Positions 14,994-31,864 are shown, numbered from the stretch's first letter. The stretch is 64,000 bases of DNA from Paramyrothecium sp. XJ0827 (GCA_020881915.1 JAJFPB010000002.1:3472001-3536000), one strand, 5' to 3'. Notes: generated from the sequence alone by a model not told the origin. Program-made: numbers and translations.

Positions 14994-15349
14994 TTTTATA
15001 TATAATATTATAGCTTATATTAGATCCTAATATCTCTTAAGCTCTAATTCCTAGCTTTAGAGACTTTTAAAGATTTCTATATTAAATATATATATTCTAG
15101 GGACTAGGGTAGTTAATATAAGCTTTATAAAGTACTATATAGTAAATAACTATATTATATATCTATATAATATTTTATAGCTTACTATATATTTTATATA
15201 TAATATTATAGCTTATATTAGATCTTAGTATCTCTTAAGCTCTAATTTCTAACTTTAGAGACTTTTAGAGATTTCTATATTAAATATATATATTCTAGGG
15301 TCTAGGGTAGCTACTATAAGCTTTATAAAATACTATATAATAAATAACT
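14994..15349. repeat. 158-bp direct duplication
   Basis: Positions about 14994-15151 and 15191-15349 are near-identical, both running from ATTTTATATATAATATTATA to TAAATAACTA, with mostly transition differences. It lies in the subterminal part of the inverted hAT copy but has no counterpart at the matching place in the plus-strand copy. Confidence 0.75.
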
Positions 15350-15658
15350 AAATATATATTTATATTTAATAATTAATTACTAATAACTAGTAGTTAACTA
15401 CTAACTACTAGTAGTTAACTACTTTTTAGTTAAGTACTTTTAAGTTAACTACTTTTAAGTTAACTACTTTTAAGTTAACTACTATTAATTACTAACTACT
15501 TTTTAGTTAACTAAAAAGTAGTTAACTAAAAAGTAGTTAGTAGTTAATTAGTTAACTAAAAAGTAGTTAATTAGTTAGTAGTTAACTACTTTCCCAAGCC
15601 TGGTTTAGAGTAAATTAGAGCCTAAGAAATTATTTAAGTTTAAAAGTACTATATATAG

Positions 15659-15701
<43 letters not shown>

Positions 15702-16144
15702 ACTAATATTAAGTTAACTTATTATAGGTTATTAGTTAGTTGGTTAACCAGTTTCCTAAGCCTGATAAGTAGTAAAATAAACTTTTCTTTAAATTACTTT
15801 ATTTATTATATTATAATTGAAGTATTTGGCCTTAAAGATATATAATCTATATATACTTAGGAATATAGTTAATTATTAACTATTGAACTATAATATAGTT
15901 AACTATTAAAATAATAATATATATTTAAATGCTAGCTAATATATATAGTTTAATATAACATAATATAAGAAAAAATATATATATATAATAATATATAGAA
16001 TTTAAAAAGATTTAAATTAATTATATATATGTAAATTCTATCATTTAATTTAATATTTCATTAAAAATATAACTACTATATATATATTAAGGTATTTATA
16101 AGCTCTATATACGTATTAGTTATAATATTAATTAAAATTAGTAG

Positions 16145-17460
16145 TCCTCCTAGGTATTAAGAATAAAAGACCTATTATTACTACTATTACTAAGATCACG
16201 TAATAAGTTACGTAATTAGCTTAACTGCCCACAGCGGCTTACATAGACTTATATTAGATAATACATATTATTATATAATAAGAACTTGGTTCAGAATAGA
16301 TATTATTAATTAGAATAAGTTAGATTTACCTAATTATCTCCTATAATAATAAGAGCTTTAGTTTATCTTATGCCTTTTTAAATCTCTTATTTAATCTATT
16401 AAATATCTTCCTCTTAGTCTTATTAGGCTTCCTTCTCTTATATCCAGGCATGGGAATTGGTTAACTAATTAACTAATAACCAAGATTTGGTTAACCAAAT
16501 CTAGGTTATTTTTGGTTAGTTAAAACAGAACCTATTAAATTAAATATTTTATTAAAATTCGAATCCTTATATATAAAATAAGCTTTATATACTATATACT
16601 AGATAAATAGCTATATAATACTATAAATATAGCCTTTTATTTTAAATAAGCTATTTATTATTTATTAACACCTTATTTCTAATTAACCAAGATAACCAAA
16701 TATTGGTTAGTAAAAGCCCCACTAACCAAAAATTGGTTAGTTTTTTCCCAAGCCTGCTTATATTAATTAGCTATATCTTAGATATAGCCTAGTTCCTACT
16801 ACTTAACTAGATTAGTAGTACTTTTCTTTAGCTACTAGACCTTACTAATAATTAAGCTATTTTTAATATCTTCTTTAGCTATAACTTTAGTCTTCTAACT
16901 TTATTAGTATATAGAAATAGTCTTGTCTATATACTTCAAAGATTCTAGCTTCTTAAGAGATATCTTAAGGATTAGTTATTATAGTAGGTTAAGTAGCTCT
17001 TCTGCTATTATTAATATTAGTAATAAATAGATTTGTAGGAGATTTTAACTGCAACGAGGGCATAAGTAGATTTTTATGCTACCATTCCTTGAATAACTTT
17101 GCTACTGCAGTTCGATTTAACTTTATTAAGGCCAGGTAACGCATATTGCTGTAGAGCTTAGTATTATTGACTTTGGCTTTGCTGCTGGCATCGCCATAGC
17201 TGCAGCCACAAGGTTCGTTTAGTACAGACCTTGGTGGTGAAGCGATATCTCAATAGCTCCATTGAGTTCCTATATATACATGTATAGCGGAATAGATGGC
17301 TTAAGCCTTATAAGTGCCTATAGTATATTATATTTATATCTTTATTATTGACTTTATTATTACTATATTTAAGGTTCTAGGTATTAGATCTCCCTATTAA
17401 ATTATTTTTATTATATCTAGGTCCCTATTTAAGATTCTTAAATTTAGTTATCTTAATAAA
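16145..17460. mobile_element. Arm of the long-inverted-repeat family, best preserved copy
   Basis: Starts with TCCTCCTAGGTATTAAGAAT and matches the left arm at 19130-20100, with a 312-bp miniature element inserted at 16445. About 17030-17330 keeps near-normal GC, with many CpA and TpG; the same stretch in the other copies is stripped of them. No complete reading frame was found in it. The family is not identified. Confidence 0.6.
16445..16756. mobile_element. 312-bp hAT-type miniature element
   Basis: The ends are CAGGCATGGGAA and TTTTTTCCCAAGCCTG, with repeated GGTTAACCAA / TTGGTTAG words next to both ends. The flanking 8-bp duplication is CTTATATC (16437-16444) and CTTATATT (16757-16764), differing by one C/T transition. 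It is less mutated than most repeats here. Confidence 0.85.
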
Positions 17461-17965
17461 TTTCTTAATTAAAATTAGTAGTTAACTATAAATAATTAAT
17501 TACTCTTTTTATATATGGTTCTAAATAAGATGTTAGAAGGGAGGTTCTTCCCTAAGTATTAATTTAATATTACTTTAGAGGTCTTTCTTCTATATTAAAG
17601 TTCCTATTAACTTATATTCTCTTTTTATTACTTATTATAATCTTAATAACTTTAATATTTATATAAGCTATAAATTCGTTAGCTTTCTCTAAGCTATAGT
17701 AAATTTCTCCTATAAAGTATATATCTCTTTATTCTTCTTATAGAGGAAATATAATTATTTTACTAATTATAGTAGATTTCTATAAAGTATTACTAAGCTA
17801 TTATATAACTTCTTAAGAGATCTTCGAATTATACTTTAATTACCTTATTTCTTCTTTAAATTAGAATAAGAAATAATTTCTCTTTAATTTATAATAGCTA
17901 TTAATAATTACTAGAGAGTACTACTTTATTTTAAAGGAAATATAATATAATAGGTAAAGATACTA

Positions 17966-18034
17966 CAGGCTTGGCAAGGTAGGTTAACCTGAAATAGGTT
18001 ATTAGTTAATAGGTTAACCTGTTTTCTAAGCCTG
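17966..18034. mobile_element. 69-bp hAT-type miniature element
   Basis: The ends are CAGGCTTGGCAAGG and TTTTCTAAGCCTG around paired AGGTTAACCT words. It is flanked by the perfect 8-bp duplication AGATACTA (17958-17965 and 18035-18042). Confidence 0.87.
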
Positions 18035-18042
18035 AGATACTA

Positions 18043-19129
18043 GTATCTTTTAATATTCTATATTTAAATAGAGTTTATAGAGTTTAATATTATAAGTAAA
18101 GAACCTACTATATTTATTATAGAGCTTATAGCTATAGAGATTTACCTAATAATTAAACTCTTTATAGTAATAGTACTTATTCTTTAGTAGTTTATTTAAT
18201 CCTCCTTTATAGCTTTACTTAATTAAGAATACTCTATTATATTTCTAATTAAAAGACTTTATTCTAAAGTTATTTACTAAGGTAGGGTTATATTACTAGT
18301 AATATATTACTTATTATATATTTAGTGCTATATTATTATAATATTAACTAGAAATAAAAATAAGACTTAAGTTTATTAAGTCTTACTTTATTCTTATAAG
18401 TAGCTATTATTATATCCTTAATAGCTAGAAAAAGATAATTAATTCCCTTAGTTATAATATCTAGATTACCTTAAATATAGGGTTCTTAGAAGAAATTATC
18501 TAATCTTATAATTATTTATTAAATATAGTCTTCTTTTTGGAATTTAAGTATATTCTAATCCTTATCTTTAGTATTAAAAGTATTACTATTATTTAAAGTA
18601 CTTATAACTAAGTTATTTTTTTTATTACTAAAATAATAAATATAATTATTAATATTCCTTAGAGTCTTTCTTTAAGATTGTGTAATCTTTAATTAAGTAT
18701 AGTCTTTTCCTTTAGTAGAGATCTTACTATATTATATTACTATATTTTATTCTCTTCTTAATAATAACTATTTTTAATTCCTCTTATATATAACTTAATT
18801 AATCTAATTTATATTCCTATTTAATTTCATAGTTATAGATTATTTAATTTTCTTAGGAAGATTATTAAAAGGGAGGTAGCTATATTTATATAAATAAATT
18901 AACTACTATTATTAATATACTTAATAATTATTATATATTTCTTAATTTAATTAAAGATCTCTTAAATTATTTTTAATCTTCTTACTAAGAGCCTTAAAAT
19001 CTTATAAGGGCTATTATTTACCTATTAGACATCCTAAGCTTTAAATTAAATAGGTATCTTCTTCTTTATTATAAGCTTATCTATTTATTTAACAAAGAAC
19101 ATAATTTTATTTAAGTACTATATTTAATA
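18043..19129. other. AT-rich stretch without identifiable element
   Basis: Mutated repeat DNA. No terminal repeats or protein motifs could be recognised, although the words are better preserved than in the far left of the window. Confidence 0.4.
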
Positions 19130-22100
19130 TAGTTCCTCCTAGGTACTAAGAATAAAAGCCCTATTATTACTACTATTACTAAGGTTATATAATAGATTAT
19201 ATAATTAATTTAATTACTATAGTAATTTATATAGACCTTAGATAGTATATATTATTATCTAATAAGAACTTTATTTATATTATTAATTAAGATAAATTAA
19301 ATTTAATTAACTATCTTCTATAATAATAAGAGCTTTAATCTATCTTATTAGGCCTTTTTAAATCTCTTATTTAATCTCTTATCTAAGCTCTTAAATATTT
19401 TCTACTAATCTTATTAATTTTTGTATTATTAGATTAATTAGTAATATTTCAAATATAATCTAGATTCTATTTCTTAACTAGATTAATAGTACTTTTTTAA
19501 TTACTAGATCTTATTAATAATTAAGTTATTTTAAATATTTACTTTAGTTATAACTTAGGCTTCTTAAGATTTAATTAATATATAAAAATAATCTTATAAT
19601 ATTTAAGGTTCCTATTTATAAGCCTTAAAGATTTTAGTTTCTTATAAAGTATCTTTAGAATTAATTATTATAATAGATCTATTCTATTATTAGTATTAGT
19701 AATAAATAGAGATTTTAAATATAATAAGGTAGTAAGATATAAGTAGATTTTTATATATTTTCTTTTTTAGTTTAACTTTATTAAGGCTAAATAATATATA
19801 TTACTATAGAACTTATTTTAACTTTAGCTTTACTACTAGTATTATTATAATTATAACTAGAAGATTTATTTAGATATATCTAATAAAGACCTTAGTAATA
19901 TAGTAATATCTTAATAGTACTATTAAGTTCTTATTAAAATAAATAACTTTAGTTTTATAAGTACCTATAGTATATTATATTTACTATAAATATTTTTTAT
20001 TATTTTTATTATTATATTTAAGATTCTAGGTATTAGATTTTCCTATTAGATTATTTTTATTATATTTATATTCCTTTTTAATATTCTTAAATTTAGATTA
20101 TTTTTATAAATCTCTTAATAAGTACATTAAATATAAGTATATATAGTTAGATAAGATAGCTAATTAGTAATAAAGATCTATTCTTTTCTTTATAATTATT
20201 ATCTCTAAAAAGTATAGTAATAAGCCTTTAATTAATACTACTATTAATATAGTTTTTATTTCTTTTTTAATTTTAGCTTCTAATATTATATTAGATTAGG
20301 TAGATTATATATATCTTACGTTTATATTTATATCTATAGAAATTATTTAATTTTCTCTTTCTTTTATATATTTATTTATACTTCGATTTAATTAAAGTAC
20401 TTATTTCTCCTTAATTAATTTTATAGTCTTATTTATTACTTTTTTAGTATTATTATATAGTATATTATTATAACTACTTAATAACTTTCTTCTCTCTAAG
20501 AAATATCTAATATTTTAAATTTTAATTCTTATAGCTAATTTTATTATTATAATTTAAGGTCTTTATAATTTCCTTATTTCGTTATTTCTTTTATAATTAC
20601 TTTCTTTAAATTCTAGTAATAATATAAAACTACTTTTAGTAATTAAGACTATTTAATCTTTCTTTATTTAATACTTCTATTTTAATATATATTCTTATTA
20701 TAATCTCTATTTATATTTTATTAATTTAATAATATTATCTTTAATAGATTTATAATAACTTAATAAATATTATTTTATTAAGGAACTAACTTTATATTTA
20801 CTATAAATTTATATTTACTTATTACTTTTATAATAAATAAAAATAAGCTCTAATATCTACTTTAGTATATATTTTTATAGAAATTAATAATATATTAATC
20901 TCTTTAATATTTTATATATAAAGTATAAAATTACTTAATATAGCTTTAAAAATATTATATATAAAACTTAATTAATTATATTATATTAATATATTTTATT
21001 ATTACTTTTAGAATCTAATTTACTTAATAATTACTTTATAATAAGTTTTATTAATAATAATTTAATTAATATTTAATATAAATCCTTATTAATATTTATA
21101 GTATTACTATTCTTTATTACTTTAATTAAGTAAGTTAAAGCTAGCTATAAAAATATATAAAGCTATTTATAATATTTATCTAATTCTTAAGTTTAGTAAT
21201 TATAATAGTAGAGATTTATTATAATTAGTTTTTATAATTAGTAATTATTTTTATATCTTTAGTATATTTATATTTACTTTATATATATTTAATAAAAAAG
21301 CTATTATAATTTAATTTTAATAATAATTAATTTCTTAAAAATATTACTATAAATAATATAAAAAGTAATAATATAGTAATTATAATCTCTTTTACTTTAA
21401 GTCTTTTAAGGGCTTTAATATATTTAAAAGCTATTAGGTCTTATAAATTTAATTTATTTAGTATTTTTAATAAAATAATAATAATTTTAAATTAACTCTT
21501 ATTTCTAATAATAAAGGGCTTTAATTAATTTAAAAAAGCTACTTTAGTTTTTTTAATTTAAATATAGTTTTAATATTAATAAAAATTATATTATATTAGA
21601 ATATAAATTACTTATTTTTAAAAATAATAATAAAATAATAATAATAAAATATATTATATATAATTATAATCTTATAAAGATAAGAATTCTTAATAGCTTT
21701 ATAATATAATATTCTTATTAAGCTCTTTTAGTAATATTCTTATTTTTTAAAAATTTACTTTAAGTACCTTTAATAAAATCTTCTAATAAATAAGATTATA
21801 AAAATAATTTAAAAATAATTTAATAAGAAGATCTCATATCTAGAATCTTAGATATAATAATAATAAAGTTAATAATAAAAAATATATAATATAATATCTT
21901 ATAGATACTTATAAGACTTAAGTTATTTATTTTACTATAGATATATATATATATATAGAAACTTAATAGAGCTATAAAGATATTACTCTATTACTAAGGT
22001 GTTTATTAAATATATTAAAATAAACCTTATAGCTATAGCAGGCTTAGGAAGACTAATTAACTAGTAATTAACTAGTAATTAACTATTTTAAATCTATTTA

Positions 22101-22990
22101 ATTAAATATTCAATATTATAATATAATTTCTATATATATATAATCTCTATATAATTTTATATAAGTAGAATTATAGCTTATATTTTATATATAAGCCCTA
22201 GAGGATAACTATTTTCTAGTTAACTATTTCCTAGTTAACTAGTTTCCTATACCTGAGCCATAGGTATAGTAATACTAGTTATAAAGCTAAAGTTAATAAT
22301 ACTTAGTTCTATAGTAATATATATTATTTATTCTTAATAACTTAAATTAAATTACTTAATAAATAGTAATATAAAAATTTCCTTATTTCCTTCCTACCTT
22401 ATTATACTTAAGATCTACTATAAATCTTACTATTTATTACTAATATTAATAATAAAAGAGCTACTTAGCCTACTATAATAACTAATCCTTAAGATACTCG
22501 AATAATTATTAATTAATCTTTAAAGCCTATAAGTAATGATCCTTAAAGATTATAAAACTATTTCTATATATTAATTTAATTAAGAGCCTAAGTTATAACT
22601 AAAGTAAGTATTAAAGATAACTTAATTATTAATAAAATCTAGTAATTAAAAGAAGTACTATAGATCTAATTAAGAAGTAAAAACTAGATAATATTTAAGA
22701 TATAACTAATTAATTTAAGAATAAGAAAATATTTAAGAGCTTACAAAAATAAATAAATAAGATATTTAAAAAAGTATAAAATAAAGTCTTTAAAACTCTT
22801 ATTATTAAAAAATAATTAAGTAAATATAACTTATTTTAATTAATAATATTTATAAAATTAGTTATTTTACTTAATCTTACTTATAGCTATAAAGATATAT
22901 AAATAAAGTTCTTATTATATAAAATATTATATATTATAGATCTATATAAATTACTAGAGTAATTAAATTAATTATATAATCTATTATATA
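19130..22990. mobile_element. Foldback-like element with about 1-kb inverted arms
   Basis: The left arm (19130-about 20100) returns as reverse complement at about 21790-22985, with a 217-bp miniature element inserted in the right arm. The roughly 1.7-kb centre (20100-21790) recurs in reverse around 33590-34340. The right arm is cut off by the Fot1-like element at about 22997, losing its outermost 60 bp or so. Further arms lie at 16145-17460, 25128-25330, 34340-34760 and 35140-35560. No protein motif is readable, so the class (foldback, Mutator-like or other) is open. Confidence 0.6.
22039..22255. mobile_element. 217-bp hAT-type miniature element
   Basis: The ends are CAGGCTTAGGAAG and TTTCCTATACCTG with TTAACTAGTAATTAACTA-like subterminal words. 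It is flanked by AGCTATAG (22031-22038) and AGCCATAG (22256-22263), an 8-bp duplication with one transition. Its interior resembles the reverse complement of the element at 33361-33572. Confidence 0.83.
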
Positions 22991-22996
22991 ATATAC

Positions 22997-24845
22997 ATAT
23001 ATAATAAGTCAATTAGTATAGTAAGTTAGTTAAAAATCCCTTATCTTATATCTTAATTAATTAATTAAATAATTTACTATAACTAATTATATTAAACTTA
23101 ATTTAAGAAATTATATTAATCTTATACTTTAAGTCCTTTAAAAACCCCTAAAATTAAGCCTATAATATACTTCATAAATATACTAGATCCTATATAGTAC
23201 CTTATATAATTATAAATAAGATATACCTTCCTAATATAATACTATAACTAATTTATATAAATTATTTAATCTTAAGTAATAAATAATAAATTAATATATT
23301 CTTAACTTAAATTTATAAGAATTTTTTTCTTAGCTTTATAATATTAAAAATATAATTAATTAATTAATTACTTATTAAATAAGAAATACCTTTTATTAGA
23401 TTATATTAGATCTTAAATTTTATTAAGTAGTAACTAGAGCTTAAAATATATTTCTTTTATAAATATAATTATTAAAAAACTAAATATAAAGATCTAATTA
23501 TAATAAATATATAGTTCTTCTTTATAAAAAATATAATTATAAAGTATAATATTAAAGTAAATAATTAATATAACTTTAATAAAACTAACTTTATAATAGG
23601 TATTATTATAAGTAATATAATTATTATAAATATAAAGAAATATATAAATCCTAAAAAAATCTAGCTTAAGAACTATAAATAAATTATAGTAATTAAATTA
23701 ATTAATATTAAAAAGTAAATATTACTACTATTTATTATTATTATAAGCTAATATTATTTCTTAATTTAGTATTATAAAAGTAATTTCTTAATTAATTAGA
23801 CTATTATAATTACTAAAAATAATTAAATTAAAAATAAAATAAATCTAAAGTAATTAAAGTACTTTAATTAATATATAATTAATTATTTATTTATTTTTAT
23901 TATTTTTTAATTATTAATTAATATTAAAGTTACTATTTTATTATTTTTAAGGATTTTTATAAAAAAATAAATTATTATATTTAATATATTACTTTATTTA
24001 TTTTATTTACTTTAATTATTAAATATAAATTACTTAAAAAACTTATAATTAAAAATAAATTATTTAATTAAATATTTAATTAAATATTTTATAATATATA
24101 TTTCTAAAATTAAGTTCTTTTTTATTTTTTATATTATATATTAAGTTATTATAATTAAATTAAATATTTAAGAAAACTTTAAAGGTATTAAATTTATTTC
24201 TTTAAATTTAAATTATATAATCTTAAAACTTAATATTTAATTATAAATTCTAATATTTATTATTAATAAGCCTAAGTTTTTTATTTCTTAGATTTTAAAA
24301 ATACTAAAAATAATTAAAGAAATAAAATCTTAATTTAAATATTTAAGAAAATAAATTAAGACATATTATAATAGTTCTTTAATATTAGTTATTAAAATTC
24401 TAAAATTAATAACTAAAAGAACTAAAGTAATATTATATAAAATAATATTATTAAGATCTAAAATTAAAGATCTTTAAGAAATAAATAAAATATTAAATTA
24501 GTACTTAAAAAAAGAAAATATTTATATAATAAAGAAATAATAATTATAAAGAAAAATTAAATATTAATTAATTAATTAAATATAAATATATAAATAATAA
24601 TTAAATTATTAAAATAAGATAATTAAGAAAAATTAAGCTAATTAACTTAGTAGTAATATAATATATATAGTAAATCTAGTTATAATATATAAATATATAA
24701 AATAAAGGTAGAGATCTTTAAGTAAAAGTATAGTAATTAGTTTTAATTAATTAAATTATCTATAGTATTTTAATTAAGGCTTTTATTTTAAGGGTTAAGA
24801 TTTATGGCCTACTTATTATATTAGCCTACTTATTATATATATATA
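22997..24845 (+). mobile_element. Fot1/pogo-like DNA transposon relic, copy 2
   Basis: An inverted copy of 1521-3432 without the miniature insertion. The left end reads ATAATAAGTCAATTAGTATA and the right end CCTACTTATTATATTAGCCT. The transposase relic runs on the plus strand, with the C-terminal DDE-type blocks at about 23760-24320. The two copies show many C/T and G/A differences. It interrupts the right arm of the foldback-like element. Confidence 0.62.
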
Positions 24846-25127
24846 TATAATAAATTATTATATTTATTATAAATATTCTTAGAGTATTAACTAGGGTATT
24901 ATTAAGATTTATAGGGATCTTATAAGTTACTAATTCCTAATAGGGGTATTATAACTATTAGCTTATAAGTAGTAATATAACTATATAACTAATATTATAA
25001 TTAAATAGTAAATACCTATATATATAAAAAACTTTTTTACTTTTTTATTATAAATATAATATTGACTTCTTTTATTAGAAGTTAATAAATTATTTCTCAT
25101 ATTTTTTATTATAATTATTTATATAAA

Positions 25128-25330
25128 ATATCTCTTCTTCTAGATATTAAGAATAGAAGACTTATTATTATTATTATTACTAAGCCTATATAATCTATTA
25201 TATAGTTAATTTAATTACTATAGTAACTTATATAGATCATAAATAATATATTATATTATATTATAAGAAATTTCTCTATATTATTAATTTAAATAAATTA
25301 GATTTACTTAAATATTTATTATTTAGAAAT
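25128..25330. mobile_element. Fragment of a long-inverted-repeat arm
   Basis: About 200 bp matching the outer end of the arms at 16145 and 19130 (TATTAAGAATAGAAGAC, then TTATTATTATTATTACTAAG). The match stops near 25330. The flanking stretches 24846-25127 and 25331-26085 are AT-rich, with nothing recognisable. Confidence 0.55.
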
Positions 25331-27519
25331 TTTAAAAATAATCTAAATTTAAGAAAAGACTAATTCTATATCTACTATAAATTAATTTTTATTTACTACT
25401 TTTATAGCTAGTATACTAATTATATAATATTAGTACTTTCTTAGTAGTTTATACTAAAAATATAAGTTATTATATTATATATTTAATATTATTATCTATA
25501 TTTATATATTATAATAATAAAACTAAAGTTATTTATATTATATTTCTAAATATAGATATTATTTTTAATTATTTCTTTTTATTTTATAAGATTATATTTA
25601 ATATAATAAATAAGTTTACTAAGAAAGCTAGTATTAATTTAATTATTTATAAGAAGAAACTAATTACTACTAATCTATAGTATATTATTCTTTATTATAA
25701 TAAAAGTAGAGTATTATAGTAATTACTTAGCTTTAAGAATATACTAATACTAATCTTTTTATATAAGGTAAGATAGAAGAAAAATAAAATATAATATACT
25801 TAATATTCCTATATTATTTTTATTTATTAATTATATTTTAGTTATTAGATTATATAATAAATTACTATAGAGGTAGCTAATATATATAATTATAATTTAG
25901 GTAATTACTTAGTATTTATATAGTATTATAAAGTAAATATAAAGAAGAAGTAATATAATATTATTTATTTCTTAAAAATAGATCTTATTTTAAGCTAAAT
26001 TCTATAATATATATATAATAATAATAATATTTATAGTATTATAAGATCTAATATATTAAACTTCTTATAGTACTACTATCTTAAGTAACTAGCCAGGCTT
26101 AGGAAGATTAGTTAACTAATTTTTAGTTAACTAATTTAAGTTAATATAATATATATATATCAGGCTTGGGAAACTGGTTAACCAAATATTAGTTATTATA
26201 TATATATAGTATAGATATATATATATATATATATAGTATAGATATATATAGCACTTTTAAAATTAGATAATTCCTTAAGCTCTAATTCGCTCTAAACTAT
26301 ACTTTAGTTTAAATAGCAATATAATTAGCTAATATTTTAGCTATAAATATAGAAAAATCTGTATAAATATATTTAAAAACAAACCTCTATAAATATATAT
26401 AATTTCCTAATTAGGAAAAGATCTACATTCGACCAATATCCGGTTTTAGCTACATAACTAGCTACATTTACTATAGGAACTTTTATTAGTGCCCGCATTA
26501 GCTATAATAACTATAAGACCTACTATAAAATAATTCTAAATTCCTTATTAATACTAAGGCAGCTGAAAATGTAGGTAGATAAAATAGGAAGGAATTAATT
26601 TCTAATACTTAGAAATAGGAAATCTTTGATTCTAGAAGAGAAAGGAATTCCTAGGAAATAGTAGGAAGAAAATTTCTATAAAGGAAGACTTAATTCCTCT
26701 CTAAAAATCCTATTCTTCTTTACTAAGTAACTATCTATTTACTCTACTACTATCTATCTATTATAACTACCCTATTTTATATATATATCTATTATATATA
26801 TATATTCAATATATCTAACTATTCAGACAACCTTTAATCTATTAGTGGCTCTGAGGCCTCTATGCCTAATACCCAGCTAATTACGGACCCTATAGAGGCC
26901 TTAACTATTTCCCTTATAGAATTTAATTCTAGTAGGGACCTAGAAGAGACCCCTAGGGCCCCTAAGACCCCTAGGGCCCCTACATCTACTACTAGTAGCT
27001 CGGCAGCTGCAATAGCGACCTATTTCGACCCTAAATATTAATTAGTACCTACATCAGCGTATATATTTACAAATAATCTATTTACTAGGGCTCTTTTACC
27101 TTATAATAATAATACGGAAAGAGAGGTCCTATATAAATGTACTATATAAGTTATTTATTTCTTTATTATATTTTCTTTTCTTTTCTATATATATATAAAG
27201 CCTTATTATTATATACTAATATATATATATATCTAGGTATAACCTTTAAGCTACTTATAACGCTAGGAAATTAAACTTAATATATTTAAATCTAGCTAGG
27301 CATTATTAAAATAATTACCCTAAAATTGCCTATAATAAAAAATCAGAATCAGTTAGAAAAAGAAATAAGTTATATTTTATTTTCCCTATTTCCTATATAA
27401 TACAATATAATATAATATAATATATATATACTAATTTAATGTAGAAGCTAACCTATTAAGCCCAACTACTACTAGCTCTATAATACCTTAAACCCCTAGT
27501 AAATACCCTAGGGATATTA

Positions 27520-30455
<2,936 letters not shown>

Positions 30456-30585
30456 ATTATATAGTAATTATTTTCCTTATTTTTATAGTATTTATATAGC
30501 TAGTTATATAGCTATTTAAATTAAAGTATAGTTTAAAGCAAATTAGGGCCTAAGGAATTATCTAATTTTAAAAGTACTATATATA

Positions 30586-31330
30586 GCTATATTATATATA
30601 TAAATATAAATTAGAAAGTATTATATATATTATAATTATATATAAAATTTATATAAATATTTTTAGAGCTATATATATTATTTATAGCTAGTTATATAGC
30701 TATATTATATATATATATATATATTAGAAAGTATTATATATATTATAATTATATATAGAATTTATATAAATATTTTTAGAGCTATATATATTATTTATAG
30801 CTAGTTATATAGCTATATTATATTATATATATATATATATATTAGAAAGTATTATATATATTATAATTATATATAGAATTTATATAAATATTTTTAGAGC
30901 TATATATATTATTTATAGCTAGTTATATAGCTATATTATATATATATATATATATATATTAGAAAGTATTATATATATTATAATTATATATATTATTTAT
31001 AGCTAGTTATATAGCTATATATATTATTTATAGCTAGTTATATAGCTATATATATTATTTATAGCTAGTTATATAGCTATATATATTATTTATAGCTAGT
31101 TATATAGCTATATTATATATATATATATATATTAGAAAGTATTATATATATTATAATTATATATAGAATTTATATAAATATTTTTAGAGCTATATATATT
31201 ATTTATAGCTAGTTATATAGCTATATTATATATATATATATATATTAGAAAGTATTATATATATTATAATTATATATAGAATTTATATAAATATTTTTAG
31301 ATATATATATATTATCTATAGCTAGTTATA
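30586..31330. repeat. About 118-bp tandem repeat in the hAT 3' end
   Basis: Four to five imperfect copies of a unit containing TTAGAAAGTATTATATATA and TTATTTATAGCTAGTTATAT, plus a shorter 37-bp subrepeat run around 30988-31110. It lies between two copies of the hAT 3' subterminal repeat (ending near 30577 and 31390), so the 3' subterminal region itself has been amplified. Confidence 0.8.
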
Positions 31331-31864
31331 TAGCTATTTAAACCACAATATAGTTTAGAGTAAATTAGAGCTTAAGAAATTATCTAATTTTATAAGTACT
31401 ATATATAGCTATATTATATATATATATATATATATATAATAAAAATTATTATATATATTATAATTATAAATAGTATTTATAAAGATATTTAATATATATA
31501 TATAATAACTAATAATTAGTTAACCAAATATAAGTTAACCAAATATAAGTTAACCAAATATTAGTTAACTAAAAATAAGTTAACCTATTTTTAGTTTAAC
31601 CTATTTTTGGTTAACTAATTATTGGTTAATCTGATTTATTTTTAGTTAACCTAGATTTGGTTAACTAACCTTCCCAAGCCTGATATATATATAGAAATTT
31701 TATTATAATACATATAAATCTAGTATTAGATTCTATTTATAGATTCTATTTTTATATTCTATTATATAAGTATATTATATATATATATATATAATTTATT
31801 TATATATTTAAGTGATATACTTATAGAACATCTAATTAACTAGTTTCCTAAGCCTATAACTAGC

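Larger units (their letters stand above)
3869..15764 (-). mobile_element. hAT transposon, inverted truncated copy split by a Gypsy element
   Basis: Positions 3869-5045 and 14569 onward are the reverse complement of the 5' half of the hAT element at 26161-31682 (matching about 26390-28230 there). The biological 5' end appears as the subterminal repeat at 15603-15650, a TA tract, and the end TTTCCTAAGCCTG at 15764. The 3' half, including the transposase C-terminus, is missing; the copy stops at about 3868 against a Fot1-like fragment. A 9.5-kb LTR retrotransposon lies inside it, and a further CCCAAGCCTG end at 15602 suggests a miniature element inserted in the subterminal repeat. About 14920-15600 does not follow the other copy closely. 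Confidence 0.7.

Noticed and set aside
30586..31330. Regularly spaced repeats as a CRISPR-like array
   Set aside because: Tandem repeat without unique spacers, within a eukaryotic transposon.
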